From Hydrogenophaga sp. A37 (GTDB taxonomy: Bacteria; Pseudomonadota; Gammaproteobacteria; Burkholderiales; Burkholderiaceae_C), in the NCBI RefSeq assembly GCF_002001205.1, contig NZ_MUNZ01000061.1, positions 1-59,222 of the forward strand: DNA of 59,222 nt. The letters are read 5' to 3'. Each line of letters begins with the position of its first letter. Within the stretch, counting starts at the first letter, position 1. The translations under genes and the position numbers were made by a program. The notes below the pieces were generated by a model. That model searched no databases. It was not told the origin of the DNA and saw only the letters and a program-made list of their open reading frames with translations. This document shows, piece by piece, positions 51,177-59,222 of the stretch.

Positions 51177-52046
51177 TCAGTTTTTCTGGCGTTGCGCGGC
51201 CTGGCGGACGGCCGCGCTGGGCATGCTGCCCGAGGCGCTGGCGCGCGGTGCCTTGTGGCCGAAGGTGGCAAGGTCGGCGTCGTCGAACTCGGCGGCCACC
51301 TCTTCGGCGATGCGCAGGCGCGAGAGCGAGTCTTCGAGCTTGCTGCCCATGTCGGTGGCGTAAGGCGAGGTGATCACCAGCTGGTACACCTCTTCCATCT
51401 TGTCGGGCATGGCGACCAGCGTGGCTTCGAGTGCGCTGCGCCGCACCGCGAGGCGGCGCGAGCGGTTCAGCACCTCGGTGTATTCGGCGAGCGTGGCGCG
51501 CAGCTGCCGCGCCTCTTCGTCGCCCAGCGCGGGGTTGCGCAGCTGCGCCTCGACGTTGGCGATGCGGCGGTTCACCTGGTCTTCGCTGGTGTGGTCTTTG
51601 CGCCGGCGCAGCGAGGCGTTGACCGCGCAGAGGCCGAGGTAGTCCACCGTGAGCGTGTCGAGTTTTTCCACGTCCTGCCGCGTCAGTGTGGTTTGCCGGT
51701 CGCCCGCTGTCTGGTAGAGCGCCTGCACGCGCTCCCACATGTGCTGGTAGGTGCTGAGCGCGTCGGTCTCGCCGCGGTCGCGCAGCTCGGCGATCAGCAA
51801 CTGGCGCCGCTGGCTGAGGCTCTGGTGGTGGGCCTCGCGGTCCACCCAGGCCTTGAACGACGGCAGGCTCGGCACCATCAGCGCCGCCAAAATTTCGGTG
51901 CCCGCCGCCAGCGTGCCGACCAGCGCCAGGCCCGCGAGGCCCATGGGGATGGACGCAAAAATCGCCACCACGCCGGCCGCCAGCAAGGCGGTGCGGTTGG
52001 CGGGATGGCGTAGGAAGGCGCCCAGGTAGGAAGGCTTGTCGCTCAA
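51177..52046 (-). CDS. Hypothetical membrane protein with long coiled coil
   Basis: 289 residues. Two adjacent hydrophobic segments (about 18-55: TALLAAGVVAIFASIPMG, GLALVGTLAAGTEILAALM) anchor a large soluble region rich in Arg/Glu helices (ELRDRGETDALSTYQHMWERVQAL, NRRIANVEAQLRNP). No family recognised. It may tether the PspA/ATPase assembly to the inner membrane. Gap of 42 bases to pspA. Confidence 0.82.
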   Translation of the reverse strand: MSDKPSYLGAFLRHPANRTALLAAGVVAIFASIPMGLAGLALVGTLAAGTEILAALMVPSLPSFKAWVDREAHHQSLSQRRQLLIAELRDRGETDALSTYQHMWERVQALYQTAGDRQTTLTRQDVEKLDTLTVDYLGLCAVNASLRRRKDHTSEDQVNRRIANVEAQLRNPALGDEEARQLRATLAEYTEVLNRSRRLAVRRSALEATLVAMPDKMEEVYQLVITSPYATDMGSKLEDSLSRLRIAEEVAAEFDDADLATFGHKAPRASASGSMPSAAVRQAAQRQKN

Positions 52047-52086
52047 GGTCGTGGGGCCAGTGTCATTTGCGGATTCACTGGCGTTT

Positions 52087-53658
52087 TCATTTGGCGAAGC
52101 GCGACCAGATGCGGTTGATCTCCTGTTCGTCCTGCTCGGACAGCACCGGGATCGGCGACGAGCGGCTCAGCGAGGTGGTGCTGGGCACCACGGCCGGGTT
52201 GCTCTTCACGCTCTCGCTCATGAATTCGCCGGCCTTGAGGTTGGCGTTGGCGTACCCCACGGTGTTGGACACCTTGGCGATCACCTGGGGCCGCATCAGG
52301 TAGTCGATGAACTGGTGCGCGCCGCGCTTGTTTTTGGCGTTGGTCGGCACCGCCATGGCGTCGATGGCGAGCAGTCCACCGTCGGCCGGCACGCGGTACT
52401 CGACCGCGCCGCGCGACTTGGTCTGGGCCTGCACCGCATCGCCCGAGAAACCGATGGCCACACAGATCTTGCCGTTGGCCAGCGAGTCGATGAACTGGTC
52501 GGTGGGGATGACTTTGACCGTGCCCACGAGGCGCTCCATCACCTTCTCGGCGGCCGCGACGGACGCGCGACCATTCCACTTGGGTTGTCCGCCGGCCATG
52601 GCCGCGAGCGGGAGCACGTCGGACGCCGAATCGACCACGCCGATGCCACACGACTGGAAGCGCTTGGCGATGGCCGGGTCGAACACGGTGGCGAGCGCGT
52701 CCATGGTGTGGCCGGGGAAGGCCTTGCTGGTGAGCTTGGGGTTCCAGGCGATGCCGACCGTGTACCACATGTAGGGCAGGCTGTAGGCGCCGTCCTTGTC
52801 CCAGGCGCGCAGGGTCGCGTCCACGCGCGGGTCGATGTTGTTCAGGTTTTTGAGGCTGGCTTTGTCGAGTTTGCCGAGCAGGCCCTTGGCCGCCATGCCG
52901 GGCACGGCGTTGGCGGTGGGGAACACCACGTCGTAGGGCGTGCCGCCTGCGCCCAGGCGGGCCTGCAGGTCGTCGTTGTCCGCGAAGATGTCGTAGACCA
53001 CGCGGATGTTGAATTCCTTCTCGAAGTCCTGCAGCACGCTGGGCTCGATGTAGTCGGGCCAGTTGAGCACCCGCACCGTTTCCTTGGCGCCTGCGCCCGC
53101 GCCGTTCACCGCACGGCGCAGGTTCATCAGCACGGTCGAGGTGATCAGGCCATCCACGCTCACACCCTGCGATTCCTGAAAGGCCTCGGTGGCCACCTGC
53201 GTCTGCGGGCCGAAGGTGCCGTCCAGCGGGCCGGCGTTGAAGCCCAGCTTGCCCAGCAGGATCTGAGCCTCGCGCAGGCCCTGCGCGTCGACGATCTTTT
53301 CTTTGCCTTTGTAGTTGCCGCTGGACCAGTTTTGGCTGGTCCAGATGTGGCGGCGGATGGCGTTGAGCAGCGCGTCGTTGACCTCGCTGGCGGGTGCCGT
53401 GCCGGTGCGGGCGGCGAAGGCGCGCATGGCGTCCAGCGTGGCGGGGGTCAGCGTGCCAGACGGTGTTTCGCGCAGCAGGCCGAGGCGGGCCAGCAGGCGC
53501 TGCGCCGATTCCACCTTGGCGTTGCGCGCACCGGCCGGTGCGGCGGTGGGGGCTTTGGGCTCGGCGGTGCCGAAGACGAAGCCCTGGGCTTGGGCGGTGC
53601 TCGACAGCCAGAGACCACCCAACAGGGCGGTGGCGAGGGCAATGGGACGGAGGTTCAT
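52087..53658 (-). CDS. Polyamine-type binding protein with N-terminal peptidoglycan-binding-like repeats
   Basis: 523 residues. A signal peptide (cleavage after AQA), then two repeats resembling PG_binding_1 (SAQRLLARLGLL...LDAMRAF and AQILLGKLGFNAGPLDGTFGPQTQVATEAFQ), then a PotD/PotF fold from about 195: VRVLNWPDYIEPSVLQDFEKEF, YDIFADNDDLQARL, PYDVVFPTAN, LPYMWYTVGIAWNP. No cognate permease is encoded. The combination points to a periplasmic ligand sensor tied to the wall, feeding the PspA/AAA+ module. Confidence 0.87.
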   Translation of the reverse strand: MNLRPIALATALLGGLWLSSTAQAQGFVFGTAEPKAPTAAPAGARNAKVESAQRLLARLGLLRETPSGTLTPATLDAMRAFAARTGTAPASEVNDALLNAIRRHIWTSQNWSSGNYKGKEKIVDAQGLREAQILLGKLGFNAGPLDGTFGPQTQVATEAFQESQGVSVDGLITSTVLMNLRRAVNGAGAGAKETVRVLNWPDYIEPSVLQDFEKEFNIRVVYDIFADNDDLQARLGAGGTPYDVVFPTANAVPGMAAKGLLGKLDKASLKNLNNIDPRVDATLRAWDKDGAYSLPYMWYTVGIAWNPKLTSKAFPGHTMDALATVFDPAIAKRFQSCGIGVVDSASDVLPLAAMAGGQPKWNGRASVAAAEKVMERLVGTVKVIPTDQFIDSLANGKICVAIGFSGDAVQAQTKSRGAVEYRVPADGGLLAIDAMAVPTNAKNKRGAHQFIDYLMRPQVIAKVSNTVGYANANLKAGEFMSESVKSNPAVVPSTTSLSRSSPIPVLSEQDEQEINRIWSRFAK

Positions 53659-53689
53659 GGGAATCCTTTGAATCAGACGGCGCGAAGGC

Positions 53690-54172
53690 TCACTGGCCGG
53701 GCGCGAAACAGATGGTGTTGCGGGACTGGGCCAGCTGAAAGAGCTTGGCGGCGGCGTCCTGGTCGGCTTTGATGCCGCCCTGGCCCTTGAGCGTCATCTC
53801 GCCCAGGTGGCAGGCCGCACCGGCGTCGCCGCCCTTGACCGCTTGCTCAAGATGGGAGCGCGCCTCGGCGAAATCGCCGTTCTCCATGAGCTTGCGGCCT
53901 TGCGCTGCGTGATCGGCCGGCGACAGACCGAACGCGCCGTTGTTGCTGACGGCCGCGGGCGTTTCGCTGGGGGCCGGCGGCGTGCTCGGCGGCGTCGAGG
54001 TCACGCTGCTGGCGGGCGTTTCCGATGGGGTCGGGCTGGGGTTGGTCGTGGTGGACGCAGGCTCTGCGGGGCCGAAGCCGTCTTTGAGCGCGAAGTTCCA
54101 CACGGCCGAGGCCATGGCGCCGATCACGGCGAGGCCGATCAGGCCTTTGGAAAGGGGGGTCAAGCTGGCCAT
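53690..54172 (-). CDS. SEL1-like/TPR-type small anchored protein
   Basis: 160 residues. One N-terminal membrane segment (LIGLAVIGAMASAVWNFAL), a Thr/Ser/Pro-rich linker (about 50-90), and a SEL1-like helix pair (DHAAQGRKLMENGDFAEARSHLEQAVKGGDAGAACHLGEM). Likely a periplasmic adaptor. Starts 4 bases after the preceding gene's stop and is 31 bases before the binding-protein gene. Confidence 0.8.
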   Translation of the reverse strand: MASLTPLSKGLIGLAVIGAMASAVWNFALKDGFGPAEPASTTTNPSPTPSETPASSVTSTPPSTPPAPSETPAAVSNNGAFGLSPADHAAQGRKLMENGDFAEARSHLEQAVKGGDAGAACHLGEMTLKGQGGIKADQDAAAKLFQLAQSRNTICFAPGQ

Positions 54173-54176
54173 GGGG

Positions 54177-54842
54177 TCATTCCTTGGGGGCGACGGGCGC
54201 ACCGAACTGCGCCGAGAGGTTTTGCAATTGCTGGCCGAGTTGCGACAGGCTGGCGAGCTGTCCGGCGGTGTGTTCGCGGGCGGCCTGGAGCTGGGCTTCC
54301 TGGCGGGCGATGTCCTGGGCGGCGCGGGCCACCTCGCGGTTCATCAGGGCGTCGAGCTCAGACATCTGCTGGCGGATGTCGCCCACCACCTTGTCGCGCT
54401 TGGCTGTCACGGTCTCGATCCGCGCCAGCGTGTCGCGCTCCAGCGCCTGCAGGTTGAGCTGCAGCAGCTCGGCGTGCATCGACAGCGCCTGGGCCTTGGT
54501 TTGCGCGTCGGCCAGCGGGTCTTCGATGGTCCACGACTCGTCGGCCGCGTCCATGGCCTGGATGGCCATCAACCGGGTGCCGGGGTCCATCGCGCTCAGG
54601 CCCTCGATCAGCCGCAGCAGGCGCTCGGCGGGGTAGAGCGACGGCGGCACGCCGGCCTGGGCGTAGATGTCGTCGAGTTTCAGGGGGGTGCCGATGGTCG
54701 GCATGGTGGCTTCGGGTGGTGGCGCCACGCCGGGCTCCTCTGCCGGAACCGGGGCAGGCGGCGCTGGGGACGCAGCGTCGTCGTGGGACGTGTCCATGCG
54801 CACCAGCCCTGCCTTCTCCAGAAAGCCCATCACGCCCTTCAT
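54177..54842 (-). CDS. Coiled-coil protein, first gene of the PspA/AAA+ operon
   Basis: 221 residues. A short N-terminal helix (MKGVMGFLEKAGLV), a Pro/Ala-rich segment, a domain around DDIYAQAGVPPSLYPAERLLRLIEGLSAMDP, and a long coiled coil (about 120-210: ERDTLARIETVTAKRDKVVG). Soluble. GGAGAACAAG before the ATG supports 54842 as start. No family recognised; helical content fits an interaction partner of PspA. Confidence 0.78.
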   Translation of the reverse strand: MKGVMGFLEKAGLVRMDTSHDDAASPAPPAPVPAEEPGVAPPPEATMPTIGTPLKLDDIYAQAGVPPSLYPAERLLRLIEGLSAMDPGTRLMAIQAMDAADESWTIEDPLADAQTKAQALSMHAELLQLNLQALERDTLARIETVTAKRDKVVGDIRQQMSELDALMNREVARAAQDIARQEAQLQAAREHTAGQLASLSQLGQQLQNLSAQFGAPVAPKE

Positions 54843-54994
54843 GTCTTGTTCTCCAGCATGGTGTTCATACGCAGTGCCTCCGCACAAGGGTTCCCTGATG
54901 GACGCGCCGTTGGGCGGCCCGGGCGAACCTCGCAGGGAGTTTACGGCAACGCTGGAGCGGATTGAGGGCTGGATTCGGGCTCCGACGCCATCTC

Positions 54995-55014
54995 GCCCGC
55001 CGGGAAGGGCGGGC
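54995..55014 (-). terminator. Hairpin after the ynjF-type gene
   Basis: GCCCGCC (54995-55001) and GGCGGGC (55008-55014) with a 6-base loop lie directly after the stop codon of the phosphatidyltransferase gene. No T run, so factor-independent termination is uncertain. Confidence 0.5.
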
Positions 55015-55620
55015 TCAGCGGAACCGCTGCCAGCCCCAGCCGATGCGCAACACGATCGTGATGCCGCACAGCACCGCGAAGCCATAGGCAATGTGGGGGA
55101 ACCACTGTGGCCAGAGGCACATGGCGGCGAAGGCGGTGATGGTCTCCGTCGCTTCGGTCAGGCCGCCGAGAAAGTAGAAGCTCTTGTCCGGGAATGCCGC
55201 CGACTGCAGTTGCCGCTTCTCGGCCACAGCCGCGAAGGCCAGGAAGCTGCTGCCGGTGCCGATGAAGCTGGCCAGCAGCACGGCAGCGGGCAGGGCGTTG
55301 GCGGCCGGGTCGGCCAGCGCAAAGGCCAGCGGGATGGCGGCGTAGAACAGGAAGTCGAGCGTGATGTCGAGAAAGCCGCCCCGGTCGGTGGGCTGGGTTG
55401 CGCGGGCCGCGGCGCCGTCGAGCCCGTCCATCAGGCGAGAGAGCAGCAGCAGCGCCAGACCCGGCAGGTACTGCTGGAAGGCGATGGCCACCGCCGCCGC
55501 CATGCCGATGGCGAAACCGGCGACGCTGATCGCATCGGCCCCCACGCCCAAGCGCACGAGGCCGCGCGCAGCCATCGACAGGAGCGGTCGCAGCGCCTGT
55601 TGCACGGCCTTATCCAGCAT
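55015..55620 (-). CDS. ynjF: CDP-alcohol phosphatidyltransferase, YnjF-like
   Basis: 201 residues with six helices. The CDP-alcohol signature is in LMDGLDGAAARATQPTDRGGFLDITLDFL, with the Asp residues that bind metal. It resembles E. coli YnjF, and the gene order supports this. Makes or exchanges a phospholipid head group; alcohol unknown. Overlaps the ATPase gene by 11 bases. Confidence 0.88.
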   Translation of the reverse strand: MLDKAVQQALRPLLSMAARGLVRLGVGADAISVAGFAIGMAAAVAIAFQQYLPGLALLLLSRLMDGLDGAAARATQPTDRGGFLDITLDFLFYAAIPLAFALADPAANALPAAVLLASFIGTGSSFLAFAAVAEKRQLQSAAFPDKSFYFLGGLTEATETITAFAAMCLWPQWFPHIAYGFAVLCGITIVLRIGWGWQRFR

Positions 55621-56260
55621 GGGCCAGCTCCAAGACGAGGGCCGGGTCGGCGATGTCGGCCGCATCGTGCGTCACCAGCACGGCCGGGATGTGGCGCTCG
55701 CGGAGGTGTTCGAACACGAAGGAGCGGAATTGGTCGCGCAATGTGGCGTCGAGCTTGGAAAAAGGCTCGTCGAGCAGCAGCGCTTTGGGACTCGCGAGCA
55801 GGGCGCGCATCAGCGCGACGCGGGCTCGCTGCCCACCCGAGAGCGTGGCCGGGTCGCGCGCTCCGTAGCCTTGCAGGCCCGCTTCTTCCAGCGCCTGCTG
55901 CACCTGCGCCAGCCGCTGCGCGCGTGGACCGGGCGGCACGGCGAACAGCAGGTTCTCGGCCACGGTCATGTGGGCGAAGAGCAGGGCGTCTTGGAACAGC
56001 AGGCCGATGCCGCGTTGGGCGGTGGGCTGGTGGGTGATGTCATCTCCGTTGAGCCGGACCGCGCCCGTGCAGCGCAGCGCCTGCGCACCTTCGGCCACAC
56101 TGCCCAGCGTGCCGGCGATGGCCGCGAGCACCGAGCTTTTGCCGCTGCCGCTGGCACCCATGAGCGTGAGAATCTGGCCCGGTCGCACCTCGAAACGCAG
56201 GTCTCGCACCAACGTGCCTTGCGCGCTGCCGAGGGTGGCAATGTGGACCGAGAGTGTCAT
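55610..56260 (-). CDS. ynjD: ABC transporter ATPase, YnjD-like
   Basis: 216 residues, compact. Walker A GASGSGKSS, signature LSGGQRARVALMRAL, Walker B ALLLDEPFSKLD, switch His in LVTHDAADI. Short ATPase as in thiamine-type (ThiQ) and YnjD importers. Overlaps the permease stop by 4 bases (ATGA at 56257-56260). Confidence 0.9.
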   Translation of the reverse strand: MTLSVHIATLGSAQGTLVRDLRFEVRPGQILTLMGASGSGKSSVLAAIAGTLGSVAEGAQALRCTGAVRLNGDDITHQPTAQRGIGLLFQDALLFAHMTVAENLLFAVPPGPRAQRLAQVQQALEEAGLQGYGARDPATLSGGQRARVALMRALLASPKALLLDEPFSKLDATLRDQFRSFVFEHLRERHIPAVLVTHDAADIADPALVLELAHAG

Positions 56261-57969
56261 GTGTTGGCGACTTTAAATCGGCGCGGCCTGCCCAAGTAGG
56301 CGGCGACGCCGAAGGCCAGCACCGGCAGCAGAAACTGCAGCCACCCGTAGGCGCTGGTGAGCGAGCGCTGCGCACCGGCTGCGAGCGTGACGGCTTCGGT
56401 GGTGACGCTGGAGAAGCGGCCGGCACCGACATAGAGCGTCGGCAGGTACTGCGCCACGCTGACCGCGAAGCCCACGGCGGCGCTGCTGGCCAGCGCGCGG
56501 CGCAGCAGCGGCCATTTGACGCTCAGCAAGAAGCGCCAGCGACCGTGACCAAGGCTGGCGCTGAGCGTTGCGCAGCGCGGATCAAAACCGAGGTAGGCGG
56601 GTGAGAGCGCAATCAGCACATAGGGCAGCACCATCAGCGTGTGAGCGAACAGCAAGCCGGACCACTGACCTTCGATGCGCAGCGTGAGCGCAAAGCTGTA
56701 CATCCCCACCACCCACAACACGGCGGGCAGCACCAGCGGCAGGTGGAGCAGGGGACGCAGGGTGTTGTCCCAGTGGCGCGGGGCGAGTTCTAGCCAGGCC
56801 ACGCACCAGGCCAGCGCCAGCGCAGCGGATGAGAGCGCGAGGAGCAGCGTGGTGGCGAGGGTGCTGCGGCTGGACCACACGCTGTGCCAGGCCTGGCCGG
56901 TCAACGCTTCGGGCCAGAGCGCGGGGAAGGGCCAGATACCGGCGATGCTGCCGACGGCGAGGGTGAGCAGGATGGCGGCGTATAGACCTGCCAGCAACAG
57001 GGCTGCCAGGGGAAGCGGGTGGGCGCGCGGGCCCTCACCCCTGCTCTCTCCCAGGGGGAGAGGGGGTAAGACATGGCGTCGGCCTGCACCCTTGTCCTCA
57101 CCCTGGGGGAGGGCAGGCAAGGCGCCTCGCTCGCCGTTGCCTTGGCGCGCGCCGCGCATGGCCATGGCTTGCAGTGCACGCCAGACCAGCACACACACCA
57201 GCACCACGATGGCCAGCACGCCCCCTGCCGCCGCCCCCTGCGCGTTGGTGGTGAGATCGGCGTCCTGCAGCCACTGCCAGGCCAGCACCGCCAGCGTGGG
57301 GGGCGAGGCGGGGCCGATGACCAGCGCCACGTCCACGACGGTGAGGCCGTAGGCCAGCACCGCGAGCAGGGGCCAGAACAGGCGCGGCGCCAACTGCGGC
57401 CAGACCACGCGCCAGTACGCGCGCTGCGGGCTGTAGCCCAGCGTCTGTGCCAACGCGTGTTCGGCGCGCCAGCGCTGGCGCAGGTCGTCGCGCTGCAGCT
57501 GGGTGGCGGCGGTCCAGAGCAGGAAGGGGATTTCTTTGGCGGTCAGCGCGGCGATCAGGCCCAGGCCCCAGGGATCTTGCGTGGTCGGCCAGGGGGGGGG
57601 GAATTCAAAGCCGGTGAGCCAGGGCGAGAACGCGCGCAGCAGCCAGCCGCTGGGGGCGAGCAGAAACGCCAGGCCGATGGCAAACGCCGCGTGCGGCGTG
57701 GCCAGCATCGCCGGCAGGCCGCGCAGCAAACGATCGAGCGATTGCCGGACGAAACCTTGAGCCAGCAGCGCTGCGGCGCCCCACCAGGCGAGCGTGGTGG
57801 AGGCCAGGCCGGTCCACAAGCTGTAGGCCAGGGCACGTGTCCACTGCGGGTCGTGCCAGAGCGCGCCCCAGGCGCTGGCGTCGAACAAAGCACCGAGCGC
57901 CAGCGCTGCTGTGGCCAGCAGCGGCAGGGCCGCCATCAGCAGCAGGGTGGCGGCGACCACACGGCGCAT
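56257..57969 (-). CDS. ynjC: ABC transporter permease with two fused halves, YnjC-like
   Basis: 570 residues, about twelve helices in two permease halves, each with the EAA-type loop (WRAEHALAQTLGYSPQRAYWRVVWPQL in the first; SASLGHGRWRFLLSVKWPLL in the second). The linker between halves (GALPALPQGEDKGAG to LPLGESRGEGPRAHP) is encoded by a GC-rich repeat at 57032-57117, an in-frame insertion that leaves the helices intact. Start ATG 57969; the longer frame overlaps the binding-protein gene. Confidence 0.9.
   Translation of the reverse strand: MRRVVAATLLLMAALPLLATAALALGALFDASAWGALWHDPQWTRALAYSLWTGLASTTLAWWGAAALLAQGFVRQSLDRLLRGLPAMLATPHAAFAIGLAFLLAPSGWLLRAFSPWLTGFEFPPPWPTTQDPWGLGLIAALTAKEIPFLLWTAATQLQRDDLRQRWRAEHALAQTLGYSPQRAYWRVVWPQLAPRLFWPLLAVLAYGLTVVDVALVIGPASPPTLAVLAWQWLQDADLTTNAQGAAAGGVLAIVVLVCVLVWRALQAMAMRGARQGNGERGALPALPQGEDKGAGRRHVLPPLPLGESRGEGPRAHPLPLAALLLAGLYAAILLTLAVGSIAGIWPFPALWPEALTGQAWHSVWSSRSTLATTLLLALSSAALALAWCVAWLELAPRHWDNTLRPLLHLPLVLPAVLWVVGMYSFALTLRIEGQWSGLLFAHTLMVLPYVLIALSPAYLGFDPRCATLSASLGHGRWRFLLSVKWPLLRRALASSAAVGFAVSVAQYLPTLYVGAGRFSSVTTEAVTLAAGAQRSLTSAYGWLQFLLPVLAFGVAAYLGRPRRFKVANT
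57032..57117. repeat. GC-rich palindromic repeats inside a coding sequence
   Basis: Two copies of the CCCTCACCC...GGGGGAGAGGG family (57032-57070 and 57096-57117) lie within the permease linker; the intergenic relative is at 21429-21466. Confidence 0.75.
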
Positions 57970-57982
57970 GGACTGCGGAGGG

Positions 57983-59212
57983 TCAGGTCCCACCGTACCG
58001 GCGGGTCCATTCCTTCTCCAGGGGATCAACCCACGACGCATGCGGCTCGGGCAGCGCGGGTGCGGTCTGCTTCACCTGGCCGGGCAGCGGCGTGGCATTG
58101 AACAATGCGCGTTCGGCGACGGGCAAACGATTGACGTCCAGCACCGTGGGGTCGCCCCAATGCGCGATGTCGGCCTTGCGTGCCTGGGCCTTGGGCGAAA
58201 GCAGGAAGTTGGCGACCACCATCGCGCCGGCGCGGGCCTGGGCGTTGTAGGGGATGGCGACGAAGTGCGTGTTGCCCACGGTGCCTTTGGCGAACTGCCA
58301 GCTGTACACGGTGGCGGGCAGGCGCTTGGCCACGATCTCGTTGGCCGCGTCGTTGGGGTTGAAGGTGATGGCCAGCAGCAGCTCGCCGTCACTCACCATC
58401 TGGCGGATGGCGCCGGCGTTGGCCGGGAACTGCTTGCCACCGCGCCACAGGTGGGGGTGCAGCGCATCGAGGTAGGCCCACAGCGGCGCGGTGACGGCGG
58501 CAGAGGCCTCGGCGGTGAACGGACGGGCCAGCGTGGCGGCATCGTGCGTGTGCTCCAGCAGCGCCTGCTTGACGAAGGTGGTGCCGTGGAAGGCGGGCGG
58601 GCGCGGGTAGCTGATGCGGCCGGGCTGCTGGCGGGCCAGGGCCAGCAATTCGGCGGTGTTCTGCGGTGGTTGCGGCAGGCGTTTGCTGTCGGCAAAGAAG
58701 GTGAGTTGCGCCATGCCCCAGGGCGATTCCAGCCCGTCGGTGGGCACGGAAAAATCGTTCAGCGTGGTGGGCTTGCCGGTGGTGTCCACATGGGCGAAGT
58801 TCGGCAGGGTCTGGGCGAAGGGCGCGCCCAGCAGGCCGTCGCGTTTCATCGCGGCGAAGTTCTCGCCGTTGATCCAGATCAGGTCCACCGTGCCTTCGCC
58901 GAGCTGGCGGCCAGCGGTTTTCTCGGCGCGCACGCGTTTGACCACATCGGCCGCGTCGCTGACCTTCACATGTTCCAGCTTCACACCGTGCGTGGCCTGA
59001 AGCTCACCCGCGGCCCACTGGATGTAGGCGTTGATCGGCTCGCTGCCGGCCCAGGCGTTGAAGTACACGGTCTGGCCACGCGCGGCCCGTTCGATGTCGG
59101 TCCAGGCGGCCGCAGCGGTCTGCGCCCAGGCGGGTGGCAGTGCGCTGCCGGTGGCGGCGCCAGCGGCGAGCAGGAGGTGGCGGCGGGTGAGGGCGTGTGT
59201 GGGGGTGGGCAT
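57983..59212 (-). CDS. ynjB: Periplasmic binding protein, YnjB-like
   Basis: 409 residues. Tat-type signal (TRRHLLLAAGAATG, cleavage after AWA), then the YnjB/iron-or-thiamine-type fold: GQTVYFNAWAGSEPINAYIQWAA, GTVDLIWINGENFAAMKRDGLL, DFSVPTDGLESPWGMAQLTFFAD and FNPNDAANEIVAKRLPATVYSW. First gene of the operon (followed by ynjC after 13 bases). ATG 59212; an in-frame TTG lies 6 bases upstream. The promoter is cut off by the window end. Substrate unknown, as for E. coli YnjB. Confidence 0.9.
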   Translation of the reverse strand: MPTPTHALTRRHLLLAAGAATGSALPPAWAQTAAAAWTDIERAARGQTVYFNAWAGSEPINAYIQWAAGELQATHGVKLEHVKVSDAADVVKRVRAEKTAGRQLGEGTVDLIWINGENFAAMKRDGLLGAPFAQTLPNFAHVDTTGKPTTLNDFSVPTDGLESPWGMAQLTFFADSKRLPQPPQNTAELLALARQQPGRISYPRPPAFHGTTFVKQALLEHTHDAATLARPFTAEASAAVTAPLWAYLDALHPHLWRGGKQFPANAGAIRQMVSDGELLLAITFNPNDAANEIVAKRLPATVYSWQFAKGTVGNTHFVAIPYNAQARAGAMVVANFLLSPKAQARKADIAHWGDPTVLDVNRLPVAERALFNATPLPGQVKQTAPALPEPHASWVDPLEKEWTRRYGGT

Positions 59213-59222
59213 CGTCAAAGGG

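Noticed and set aside
57580..57605. The run of ten G residues near 57591-57600 as a possible frameshift in ynjC
   Set aside because: The reading frame stays open and the protein keeps its predicted helices on both sides, so the run is read as coding (EFPPPW region); a sequencing error there cannot be excluded.
1..59222. tRNA, rRNA, CRISPR and prophage signals
   Set aside because: No cloverleaf with a TTCGA-type loop in context, no regularly spaced direct repeats and no phage structural genes were found by reading; a covariance-model scan could still find small RNAs.

Overview
The window is GC-rich chromosomal DNA, apparently from a betaproteobacterium of the order Burkholderiales, most likely Comamonadaceae (Hydrogenophaga/Variovorax-like). 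This rests on codon usage, the RegBA pair, the caa3 oxidase set, and a GC-rich intergenic repeat family seen at about 1800, 33105 and 40135. No rRNA, tRNA, CRISPR array, phage or complete insertion sequence was seen. The organism assignment is inference.

Layout. 1-8450: a RegB/RegA redox two-component pair (RegB cut by the window edge), a lipoprotein and a DUF2975/HTH pair sharing interleaved promoters, a 0.6 kb repeat cluster, an outer-membrane protein, a leucine-rich-repeat protein kinase, NnrU, a PQQ-type sugar dehydrogenase and a TerB protein. 8596-14599: a compact caa3-type cytochrome oxidase cluster (ctaD fused to subunit III, coxB with a heme c domain, three further cytochromes, ctaG) with one gene embedded in the opposite orientation. 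14740-18203: a TetR-controlled dehydrogenase, an ABM monooxygenase, a broken TetR copy, an alpha/beta hydrolase and a MITE-like palindrome.

18243-31730 is the most notable part: a sulfur/selenium small-molecule island. It holds egtB and egtD (ergothioneine), senA and senB (selenoneine), a PhnCDE-type ABC transporter of the sort linked to selenium oxyanions, two tiny cysteine-rich exported peptides, and a four-gene run ending in selD. In that run selD follows an acyl-CoA-dehydrogenase-like flavoprotein, a solute-binding protein without a signal peptide, and a TusA-like/diiron fusion. This run is the best candidate here for an undescribed selenium or organosulfur pathway. A relative of the oxidoreductase domain found fused to SelD in some organisms lies at 38174-39331.

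31758-48059: signal peptidase I, a LysE-type exporter, small enzymes, a rhodanese/metallo-beta-lactamase pair, DUF1801 proteins, a lower-GC islet gene, DUF3047 and DUF547 proteins, a TVP38-flavoprotein fusion, a P-type ATPase, and a CadR/CDF metal-efflux pair. 48079-54842: a seven-gene envelope operon with PspA, a AAA+ ATPase, TerB, coiled-coil proteins and a polyamine-type binding protein carrying peptidoglycan-binding-like repeats. 55015-59212: a ynjBCDF-type ABC transporter operon with a CDP-alcohol phosphatidyltransferase.
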